A DNA stretch of 21,647 nt, taken from NCBI GenBank assembly GCA_964602985.1, contig CAZRTJ010000038.1, positions 1-21,647 on the forward strand. The letters run 5' to 3'. The DNA is from CAYZJB01 sp964602985 (lineage in GTDB: Bacteria; CLD3; SB21). Shown here piece after piece: positions 7,577-15,451 of the stretch (its first letter is position 1; the number at the start of each line of letters is the position of its first letter). Position numbers and translations under genes: made by a program. Under the pieces are notes generated by a model, which did no database searches, was not told the DNA's origin, and worked only from the letters and a program-made list of their open reading frames with translations.

Positions 7577-8221
7577 ATGTCCAAACAGCACACTGTGATG
7601 GGATGGTTTGCGAGAAAGACGAAAATGACCATTCACCCCGATCGTGTCTGGGCGACGGTCGAGCGGAAGATGAAAGCCGTCGTGGATTGCGCCACCTCCG
7701 AGGAACGCATCGTCGTTGCCGCTCACTTCCCGCAGTCCTACGACCAAGTGAGGAAGCTGCTGGAGGGGACGGGTGCGAAAGAAATCCGTTCCTCCATGGA
7801 CATCCTGCGATGGATGCAGGGAGATTTCCCCAAAATCGGTCTGATGCTCATTCCCAACATCCTCCCACTCAGTGTATCGCCTCCGCAATCGGAGCCGCCG
7901 GATGTAAGGCTCGTTGTCTGTGAACGTCACCCGAGTCGAACGGACGAAGAACGATTTCAAGAATGGCTGTGGCCATTCGCCGGATATGTGACCTACTTCG
8001 AATCGCTGGACTCGCCCCTGATGCGGGTCTTCGGCGCCGAACGAATATTGTCGCTGATGAAGAGCATGGGATGGAATGAAGACGAGGCGATTGAGCATTC
8101 CATGGTGACATCCGCGCTGGAAGCTGCGCAGAAGAAGATTGCCGCGCGTGCGGTGGGCACCGGTCCGGCCCACTCTGCCGAGGAATGGTTTCAAATGTAT
8201 TTTCCTAACGCCAAACTGTAG
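7577..8221 (+). CDS. Orphan SecA-like protein (degenerate NBD2 plus start of helical scaffold)
   Basis: 214 aa from ATG 7577 (TTG 7562 and ATG 7598/7625 are alternatives; none has a good ribosome site). The C-terminal part aligns by eye with SecA: YFESLDSPLMRVFGAERI (140-157) corresponds to SecA's FYLSLEDDLMRxFGxxRI, and EDEAIEHSMVTSALEAAQKK (168-187) to its IEHxxVxxAIExAQKK. Upstream, VVCERHPSR (113-121) resembles the xGTERHxSR strand of SecA NBD2 and IVVAAHFPQSYDQVRKLLE (45-63) its first strand and helix. The arginine-rich GRAGRQGD motif that follows in SecA is lost, and the DEAD motor domain is absent, so it cannot be an ATPase motor. It ends in SAEEWFQ. Likely a binding or regulatory derivative of SecA; function unknown. 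Confidence 0.8.
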   Translation: MSKQHTVMGWFARKTKMTIHPDRVWATVERKMKAVVDCATSEERIVVAAHFPQSYDQVRKLLEGTGAKEIRSSMDILRWMQGDFPKIGLMLIPNILPLSVSPPQSEPPDVRLVVCERHPSRTDEERFQEWLWPFAGYVTYFESLDSPLMRVFGAERILSLMKSMGWNEDEAIEHSMVTSALEAAQKKIAARAVGTGPAHSAEEWFQMYFPNAKL

Positions 8222-8230
8222 AGGTTCGTC

Positions 8231-10204
8231 ATGATCGGATGGATTCTTCTCATCGGTCTCGCCTTGACTACGTCGGCTGAGGCCGGACTCAAACGCAAAC
8301 CGCTGGTCGTGGCGCAGGACGGGTCAGGCCAGTTCAGAAAGATTCAAGAGGCCGTCGATGCCAGTCGGCCCGGAGATCAAATTCTCATCAAGGCGGGCGA
8401 TTATTACGAGTCCGTGGTGGTCCAGGACAAGACCGATCTCTCGATGACCGGTCAGGGAATCGTCTGGGTCAAAGCGGAAGGAGACAACGAGATCCTGAGC
8501 ATTCGAAATTCCACCCGCATCGCAATTGCCAACATCAAAGGAATACATATTTCCGAGGCGGGTTGTTATAACAACGTCTTTGGCATTACGGATTCCCGCG
8601 GCGTCGGAATTTACAAATGCGTAGCGAACGGGTCCGGTATTTTTGGATTCGATATTACGAACTCAAACGGCGTGATCCTGTCGGAGAATCAAATCACGCG
8701 CTGCACCATGGTCGGCGCGTCGATTTCGGAATCGTCCAACATTTCGGTGGTGCGGAATGTGTTTTCAGAAAACGGAGATTGGCGAACGATCAATGTCTCG
8801 AACAGCCAGCATGTGTATTTCAAGAACAATACCGTCGTACGAAACGTCGGTGTGCCTCTCGTGCTGTCAGCATGCATCGACGTCCAGTTCTACAACAACA
8901 TCGTGGCCAACAACCGTCACAGCGACAACTCGTATGGCGTCCTGAACGCGACGGGCAGTAGCACCGAGTTGAATTTCCAATACAATGTTGTCTTCAATAA
9001 TGAAAGTCCGCGTGGCACAGCCCATGTTTTTGACATGATGGGTACAGAGACCGTCACCGCCGATGCACGGGAAGTGGATCCTGGATTTGTCAACATCTCG
9101 TCCGGCAATTTCGGACTGCGGGCAAATTCACCATGTCTGAAAACGGGCTATGACCACGAAGACATTGGCGCTGTCTCTGCGGCTGGCAACGCCAAGGATG
9201 CGGGCAATTGGTTATCCCTGGCGGAACAGGCATTTGCCGTAAGGGATTTCGATCAGGTCTTGTTTTTCAATCAGGCGATCCTGGAGCGCACACCCAACGA
9301 TCTCTCTGCGCACGTGGGCGCGGGAAACGGATATCTGGGACTGGGCTACTATCAAGAAGCGGCAAGTCATTATCAGCAGGCGTTGAATCTGGATCCAAAC
9401 AACTCTGTCACGATGTACAATTTTGCCTGTCTGTATGCTTTGCAGAACGATCCCGGGACGGCCTTGGCATGGCTGGAGCGCGCCTTCCTGGCGGGGATGA
9501 AGGATCGAACGCTGGTCGACACGGATCCGGATTTGGCCAACCTTCGCGCCGACGAACGGTTTCAGGACCTCGTCAGCCGCTATCTGGGCGGGTCAGGCGG
9601 CTCGGGCGGATCTCGCTTTGACGACGCCGTGAAGTTGTATTCGGAGGGAAACGTCGCGGGGGCGGAATCGGCCTTCCGTGAAGTCCTGAACGGCAATCCG
9701 AATCATGCCGAAGCGCTCTTTTATCTGGGTCTGATTTGTGAACAGCGTCAGGATTTCCCTACGGCGCTCTCGTATTATCAGTCCGCGACTCAGGCCAATC
9801 CGCGTCTCTCGAACGCGCATCTCGCCGCGGGCAATGTGTATTATGCCTTTCAGAACTACACAGCCGCCGCGGAATCCTACAAGCGCGTCCTCGAGATCGA
9901 TCCCAACAACGTCACGGCGTATTCCAATCTCGGAGCGGTCTACGCCGTTCAAAAGGACATCTCCACGGCCGAGCACTATCTGCAGTTGGGCTACCAGGTC
10001 CAGCCGAACGATCCGTCCCTGTGCTACAACCTGGCCTGCTTGTACTCGTTACAGCATCGGATGGAGGATGCGTTGAATTTTCTCCAACGCGCCTTCGAGA
10101 ACGGCTATCGGGATGTTCAGCACATTCAGATGGACAGCGATTTGGACGCGATCCGCGACCATCCGCGGTTTCATGACCTGCTGCGACAATACGGAGGACA
10201 ATGA
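8231..10204 (+). CDS. Exported beta-helix protein with duplicated TPR modules
   Basis: 657 aa, with GAGG six bases before the start. Signal peptide residues 1-18 (ILLIGLALTTSAEAG). Residues about 30-310 form a right-handed parallel beta-helix of the pectin-lyase/NosD type: the opening DGSGQFRKIQEAVDASRPGD and repeated N-rich turns (YNNVFGITDSRGVGIYKC, YFKNNTVVRN). Two TPR blocks follow (about 325-450 and 465-657), each ending in a similar aspartate-rich cap (DTDPDLANLRADERF; DSDLDAIRDHPRF). They are joined by a natural GGSGGSGGS linker (453-461). The beta-helix suggests carbohydrate binding or lysis, but I cannot assign catalytic residues. Its stop shares one base with the next gene's start, so it is probably translated together with the caspase protein. 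Confidence 0.87.
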   Translation: MIGWILLIGLALTTSAEAGLKRKPLVVAQDGSGQFRKIQEAVDASRPGDQILIKAGDYYESVVVQDKTDLSMTGQGIVWVKAEGDNEILSIRNSTRIAIANIKGIHISEAGCYNNVFGITDSRGVGIYKCVANGSGIFGFDITNSNGVILSENQITRCTMVGASISESSNISVVRNVFSENGDWRTINVSNSQHVYFKNNTVVRNVGVPLVLSACIDVQFYNNIVANNRHSDNSYGVLNATGSSTELNFQYNVVFNNESPRGTAHVFDMMGTETVTADAREVDPGFVNISSGNFGLRANSPCLKTGYDHEDIGAVSAAGNAKDAGNWLSLAEQAFAVRDFDQVLFFNQAILERTPNDLSAHVGAGNGYLGLGYYQEAASHYQQALNLDPNNSVTMYNFACLYALQNDPGTALAWLERAFLAGMKDRTLVDTDPDLANLRADERFQDLVSRYLGGSGGSGGSRFDDAVKLYSEGNVAGAESAFREVLNGNPNHAEALFYLGLICEQRQDFPTALSYYQSATQANPRLSNAHLAAGNVYYAFQNYTAAAESYKRVLEIDPNNVTAYSNLGAVYAVQKDISTAEHYLQLGYQVQPNDPSLCYNLACLYSLQHRMEDALNFLQRAFENGYRDVQHIQMDSDLDAIRDHPRFHDLLRQYGGQ

Positions 10205-12237
10205 TGCGATTTGGTTTTCTTCTAGCTGCCTGCCTGGCGTTGCGTGTTGCGGCGCAGGAGGCAGTGGCTTCCCGTGACGGGAAGGGACTACGTGCCGAGG
10301 AGGGCTTTGTGCTGGCAGAATCGCGATCAGGGACAAAACGTCTTGCCTTCTCACCGGATGGAAGATTCCTGGCCTCCACGGTGACCGGAGCCGTGAACGT
10401 ATTTGATGTCGATGCACGCAAACTCGTTTACACGCTGGACATGGTGTCCTCTTCCGCGGTCTTTTCTGTCGCATTCAGTTGGGATGGGAAGAAACTCGCG
10501 GCGGGCGCCAATGGTCTCATCAAAATCTGGGATTTGTCCGACGGGAGAATTCTGAAGGCCATCTGGACGCAGGTCGGTGCGCACCATTCGCTTTGCTTCT
10601 CACCGGACGGCGCGGTTGTCGCAGCGGGCAATAACGATCAATCCATCCGGCTGTACCACGTCGGCGACGGTCGGGAGACTGTGATCCTCCGCGGTCACTC
10701 CGCGCCTGTGGAGTCCATCGAGTTTTCGCAGGACGGTCGTCGTCTGGTCAGTTGTGCCGGAGATTATTCGGTGAAGATCTGGAACGTTCAGACGGGACAG
10801 GAAGACAGGATATTCTCCGGACATCTGAAGACCGCGTTGTACACACAATGGACGTCTGACGAGACCAAGGTCTTTTCCTCCGGAGAAGACAAAACCGCCC
10901 GCTTGTGGTCGGTGGAATCCGGAGAGGAAACCGCATCGTGGAAGGCCGTGCCGTCGGATCGCTCCATCCTGAGTCCGAATGAGAAATTTCTCATCACGAA
11001 AAAGTCGAAATCCATCGTTTTGCTCGACGGTGCGGGAGTCGTTGTCTTGGAAATTTCGACGGCCATTTTTCCAGGCATATTCACGGCATCTCCCGATGGA
11101 CGATGGATTGCCGTATCCACCCACAGTGGGTCCGGCGTCACTGTCTATCCTATTCTGGGAATGGGAGGATCTGCGAAGTTCGCCCGTTTTGTAAAGTCCT
11201 CCGTAGAAGTGGCCGACAAAGTCCCGCCTGTGGTGACCCTGCTGGAGCCTCGCGGCCGCATGACGACAGTGCCAGAAAATCAAAAAACGTTCGTCTTGAA
11301 GGGTCGCGCAGAAGACGAAGGGGGACTCTACGAAGTTACCATCAACGGCAACGAAGTGTCCCTGACGAAAAGCGGAGAGTTCATGTCGGAACAGAAACTC
11401 GCGTATGGCGAGAATACCTTCACGGTTCGCGCGACCGATCGGTCTGGCAACGTCGGACAGGCCCTGGTCACCGTCACACGGCAGAGCGCATCCCTCCAGA
11501 CGGCGAGTTCCGCCGGCCGCACCGGGAAAGACTACGCACTCATTGTCGCCATCAACGAATATGCCGAATGGCCCAAGCTCGTGAATCCGATTCAGGATGC
11601 GCAGGCGATCTCCAAAGAACTGACCGCGCGATACGGATTTGAAACGGACGTGATGACGAATCCGACGTTGCCGCAAATTCTGACGCGGTTGCGGGAGTAC
11701 GCCGGCCGGACGTTTTCGAAGGACGATCAGTTGTTGATCCTGTTCGCGGGTCATGGACACTTCGACGAGATCTTCAACGAAGGCTATCTCGTCGCCCGAG
11801 ACTCAAAGGTTAATGACGATGTGAAAACAAGCTATTTGTCCCATTCGAATCTGAGGACCGTTGTGAATAACATTCCGTGCAATCATGTTTTTTTGATGAT
11901 CGATGCCTGCTTTGGAGGCACGTTTGATCCGATGATTGCGTCGCGGGGAGAGGAAAGCGGGGTGTCGAAACAGGATTTTATCGCTCTCAAGATGCGCTAC
12001 AAGACGAGACGGTACGTGACGTCCGGCGGCAAGGAGTATGTGCCTGACGGAACTCCCGGCCACCACTCGCCCTTCGCGTCTCGGTTGCTCGACGCACTGC
12101 GAAGCAACGGTGGAGAAGATGGCGTCCTGACGATCAGTGAACTGGCAGGCTTTATCGAAAAGGTTTCACCGCAGCCGAGATTGGGCGAATTTGGATCCAA
12201 CGAGCCGGGAAGCGATTTCCTGTTTATCGCAAAATAA
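10204..12237 (+). CDS. Exported WD40-Ig-caspase protein, one propeller
   Basis: 677 aa. The ATG at 10204 is preferred to 10201 because GGAGGA (10193-10198) is then correctly spaced. Signal peptide 1 to about 17 (FLLAACLALRVAAQ). Seven WD40 repeats follow (about 40-325; for example AFSPDGRFLAS, SVKIWNV, TARLWSV), enough for one seven-bladed propeller. An Ig-like domain is at about 337-430 (PPVVTLLEP to NTFTVRATDRSGN), then a C14 caspase-like domain from about 441. The catalytic pair is intact: H517 in FAGHGHF and C569 in IDACFGG. Bacterial relatives (metacaspase/paracaspase-like) cleave after basic or acidic residues depending on group; specificity cannot be read here. The propeller probably binds a partner or regulates the protease. 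The signal peptide places it outside the cytoplasm. Confidence 0.92.
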   Translation: MRFGFLLAACLALRVAAQEAVASRDGKGLRAEEGFVLAESRSGTKRLAFSPDGRFLASTVTGAVNVFDVDARKLVYTLDMVSSSAVFSVAFSWDGKKLAAGANGLIKIWDLSDGRILKAIWTQVGAHHSLCFSPDGAVVAAGNNDQSIRLYHVGDGRETVILRGHSAPVESIEFSQDGRRLVSCAGDYSVKIWNVQTGQEDRIFSGHLKTALYTQWTSDETKVFSSGEDKTARLWSVESGEETASWKAVPSDRSILSPNEKFLITKKSKSIVLLDGAGVVVLEISTAIFPGIFTASPDGRWIAVSTHSGSGVTVYPILGMGGSAKFARFVKSSVEVADKVPPVVTLLEPRGRMTTVPENQKTFVLKGRAEDEGGLYEVTINGNEVSLTKSGEFMSEQKLAYGENTFTVRATDRSGNVGQALVTVTRQSASLQTASSAGRTGKDYALIVAINEYAEWPKLVNPIQDAQAISKELTARYGFETDVMTNPTLPQILTRLREYAGRTFSKDDQLLILFAGHGHFDEIFNEGYLVARDSKVNDDVKTSYLSHSNLRTVVNNIPCNHVFLMIDACFGGTFDPMIASRGEESGVSKQDFIALKMRYKTRRYVTSGGKEYVPDGTPGHHSPFASRLLDALRSNGGEDGVLTISELAGFIEKVSPQPRLGEFGSNEPGSDFLFIAK

Positions 12238-12305
12238 ACTCATCATCGCTGAAGTTCGACAACGCGCGGCGATCATGTCCCACAATGTCCACGAGGAGAA
12301 TTGAT

Positions 12306-15300
12306 ATGAAAGTATGTGTATTCCTATCTGTCTTCGCATACGCCGTACACGCCCAGGTCATTGTCGAGAAGTTCAATATCCTCAGTGGACACACGGCGCA
12401 AATTGCAGATCTGACTTTCAGTCCCGATGGCAAGTACCTCGCGAGCGTGGGGTACTATCGCGAAGCCAAAATCTGGAGCACGGAACGAAAAGCTCTGCAC
12501 AAGGACCTGCCACACGAAGAGCAGTTCTATGTTTCGAGCGCGGATTTCAGTCCGGATAGTCGTTTTCTGGTGACCGCGACCAAAGGGCGCAAGCTGATCA
12601 CGGAGAAAGAAGGAGTCTTGTTCGTGTGGAATGTTCAGACCGGTCAGCAGGTGCGACGGATCGACGTGGGTTCGGGAGAGATCCACGACGTGGCCTGCAG
12701 TGCGGACGGCAAGTACATCGCTTGCGCAAACAAGGAGAAGACCGTCAGTCTCTACGACGGTTCCTCGGGTCAACTCCTGAAGACATTGGCGGGACACGAA
12801 CGAAGTGTGGAGGCTCTGGAATTCAGTACCAATGGAAAATGGCTGATCAGCATGGAGGAATTTGGAAGGGTTGCCGTGTGGGATGTCGCGAAGGGAGAAG
12901 CGGTCTTCTTCGCAGATACCAAAGCGAGGAGTGTTCGCTCCGTAGACTTCACACATGATTCGAAGATCGCGTTTTGCATGGACATCGACGGCAAGTTCAC
13001 CTACTGGACCGTGCCGGATGGGGCGCTGATGGAGTCCAAACTGGCTGTACAGCGCAAGAATTTTCGCCCCAAAGCCGTGAGCGCGAATCTCGGATATCTG
13101 CTGACGTTGCGACAAAATCTGATCGCTGTGTTTAACAATCAGGTGCCCGATACGCTCTTCCAAGTACGTGACTATCCGCGGCAGTTTGAGTCACAATTCA
13201 CGTTCAGTTCCGACGGCGACCTGCTCGTCGCGGCTGACCGAAACGGTGCGATTGTGTTGTGGAAACTGGGGCCTGCCGCTTCACAAAGCGAGACGCTGAG
13301 ACCGATGAGCGCAGAGGCTCAGTTCATGCCGCTTGGGGGAATCACGGCCGGCAAAGTGACAAAGGTCGAGAGTGTAGAGATTGAGACGAATGTATGGAAG
13401 CGGATGACGGGTCATGTGGGACAGGTGCGCGGGCTCGATTTTCTTGCCGGTGGTCACACACTGGTTTCATCTGGTTTTGACAAGACCGTTCGCGTGTGGG
13501 ACGCAGACAAAGGGCAAGCGGTCCGAACGCTCACAGGGCATACCGCGCCTCTCCAGCATCTCACGACGAGCGCGGACGGCAAGTGGATTCTGAGTGGCGG
13601 AGGGGACGAGACGGTCAGAGTGTGGGATGCGGCGAGCGGACAACTCGTTCGAACTCTGCAATCCGACCGTGGCTATTCTGTGTTTTCCATTGCCATCAGT
13701 TCCAACAGAAAACTCGTCGCAGCCGGGTCGCAATACAAAAGGATTCTCGTATGGGACGTGACGACAGGCCAAAAGCTGAAGACCTTCGACGGAAGCGATC
13801 GACCGATCTACTCTGTGGCGTTCAGCGCGGATGCGAAGCATCTGTTTGTCGTGACCGGAATGGAAATCAAGCAGTGGGACGTTCAGTCGGGCGCCGAGGT
13901 GACCCTCAGGGGAAATTCGTACGCCTCCGGGCATCAGCATTACATCAACTGTCTGTCGGCGAGTGCGGATGGACGATGGCTGGCCAGTGGCGGAAATGAC
14001 AAGCGGGTGGTGCTGTGGGATGCGGGATCGCTGCAGGAGGAACGAGACCTGAAAGGGCACTCGGGTGAAATCACATGTCTTGATTTTTCGAACGACGGGA
14101 CATTGCTCGCGAGTGGCAGCTTGGACAAGACGGTCAAGCTATGGAGCACCGCCGATGGAAAGCTTGTCCGAACGTTTTCCGGTAACCCGCAATACGTGCG
14201 ATCGGTGAGCATTTCGCCAGATCAGCGCTTTGTCGCCGCTGCCGATGAAGGCGGTGAAATCGTCGTGTGGGAAATTCCCGCGGGCGCCGTGTCTGGAAAA
14301 GCGATCGCAGATCGCACGCCCCCAACGATCACGGTATCGGAACCGACCGTCAAGCGCGGCATGCGTCAGACCGTTCCCGCCAAGGATCTTGTCGTGAAAG
14401 GAATTGCCAAAGACGAAAGCGGAATTCTGGAAGTACTCGTCAATGGAATCGAGGCGCGTGTTACGGCACAGGGAGAGTTTGCCGCAACGATCAAGCTGGC
14501 CGTCGGGGAGAATGTCATTACCATTCGGGCGACCGACACGAAGAACAATTCTGCCGAAGAAACTTTCACCGTACAACGAGAGACAGAAATGAAATCCTCG
14601 ACCGCCGTGAAGTCGCTGGATCGACGCGATTATGCGCTGCTGATCGGCACGGATGATTACGATTCATGGAGCGATCTCGTCAATCCGATCAACGACAGCC
14701 GCGCACTGGAGAAGGAATTGACGGAGCATTATGGATTCCAAGTGGAGCGGGTGGAAAATCCCATGATGTCCGGCATCATGGCGAAACTCCGGGAGTACGC
14801 GCAGAAATCGTTTGGGGATAAAGACCAGCTGTTTATTTTTGTCGCCGGCCATGGGCAATTCGACGATGTGTTTAAAGAAGGATATCTTGTCGCCAAAGAC
14901 AGCAAGCGCGACGATGAATTGCGTACGTCCTATGTATCACATTCCAATCTGCGCACGATCATTAACAACATCCCGTGCAAACATGTTTTCCTTGTCATGG
15001 ACGTGTGTTTCGGCGGGACCTTCGATCCGCTGGTAGCATCCCGAGGAGATGAATATTCGCAGATATCGAAGGACGAGTTCATCGAGAGGAAATTGAAACA
15101 AAAGACGCGAAAATACATGACCTCCGGCGGCAAGGAGTATGTGCCGGACGGCGTCCCCGGGCGTCATTCCCCGTTTACAAGGCGATTGCTCGAGGCCCTG
15201 CGAAGTTACGGCGGAGCGGATGGGATTGTGACGATAAGTGAGTTGCAGTCCTTTGTCGACAAAGTCAGTCCACAACCGCAAAGCGGAAAATTCGGAAGCG

Positions 15301-15338
15301 ACGAGGCGGGAAGTGATTTTCTTTTCATCGTGCGGTGA
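12306..15338 (+). CDS. Exported WD40-Ig-caspase protein, two propellers
   Basis: 1010 aa, with GAGGAG seven bases upstream; ATG 12285 is rejected because it lies before that site. Signal peptide (VCVFLSVFAYAVHAQ). I count fourteen WD40 repeats in two groups of seven (about 25-325 and 355-660), joined by a non-repeat linker, which implies two full propellers. The Ig-like domain starts near 668 (PPTITVSEP) and the caspase-like domain near 772 (RDYALLIGTDDY). Catalytic H849 (VAGHGQF) and C901 (MDVCFGG) are intact. It is a clear paralogue of the preceding gene: Ig and protease parts match closely (SYxSHSNLRTxxNNIPC, SGGKEYVPDG, GSDFLFI), while the WD40 part is doubled. The two genes are separated by 68 bp with no terminator visible. 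Confidence 0.92.
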   Translation: MKVCVFLSVFAYAVHAQVIVEKFNILSGHTAQIADLTFSPDGKYLASVGYYREAKIWSTERKALHKDLPHEEQFYVSSADFSPDSRFLVTATKGRKLITEKEGVLFVWNVQTGQQVRRIDVGSGEIHDVACSADGKYIACANKEKTVSLYDGSSGQLLKTLAGHERSVEALEFSTNGKWLISMEEFGRVAVWDVAKGEAVFFADTKARSVRSVDFTHDSKIAFCMDIDGKFTYWTVPDGALMESKLAVQRKNFRPKAVSANLGYLLTLRQNLIAVFNNQVPDTLFQVRDYPRQFESQFTFSSDGDLLVAADRNGAIVLWKLGPAASQSETLRPMSAEAQFMPLGGITAGKVTKVESVEIETNVWKRMTGHVGQVRGLDFLAGGHTLVSSGFDKTVRVWDADKGQAVRTLTGHTAPLQHLTTSADGKWILSGGGDETVRVWDAASGQLVRTLQSDRGYSVFSIAISSNRKLVAAGSQYKRILVWDVTTGQKLKTFDGSDRPIYSVAFSADAKHLFVVTGMEIKQWDVQSGAEVTLRGNSYASGHQHYINCLSASADGRWLASGGNDKRVVLWDAGSLQEERDLKGHSGEITCLDFSNDGTLLASGSLDKTVKLWSTADGKLVRTFSGNPQYVRSVSISPDQRFVAAADEGGEIVVWEIPAGAVSGKAIADRTPPTITVSEPTVKRGMRQTVPAKDLVVKGIAKDESGILEVLVNGIEARVTAQGEFAATIKLAVGENVITIRATDTKNNSAEETFTVQRETEMKSSTAVKSLDRRDYALLIGTDDYDSWSDLVNPINDSRALEKELTEHYGFQVERVENPMMSGIMAKLREYAQKSFGDKDQLFIFVAGHGQFDDVFKEGYLVAKDSKRDDELRTSYVSHSNLRTIINNIPCKHVFLVMDVCFGGTFDPLVASRGDEYSQISKDEFIERKLKQKTRKYMTSGGKEYVPDGVPGRHSPFTRRLLEALRSYGGADGIVTISELQSFVDKVSPQPQSGKFGSDEAGSDFLFIVR

Positions 15339-15451
15339 CCCAAATAGCGGTCAAGATATGACGGTTCTCAGAATTTCATGCAATAATTGCTTGACATCGC
15401 TGGGGAGAAGACTGACCTTGGTCAAGAAGCGCATGAAAGAGGAGATGACCT

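Noticed and set aside
6554..8194. 546-residue minus-strand frame
   Set aside because: A shadow of the acyltransferase, membrane protein and SecA-like genes; its composition is rich in Arg, His and Gln and it has no domain.
15391..15396. TTGACA as a promoter for the discoidin/LamG gene
   Set aside because: No acceptable -10 is found 16-18 bp downstream.
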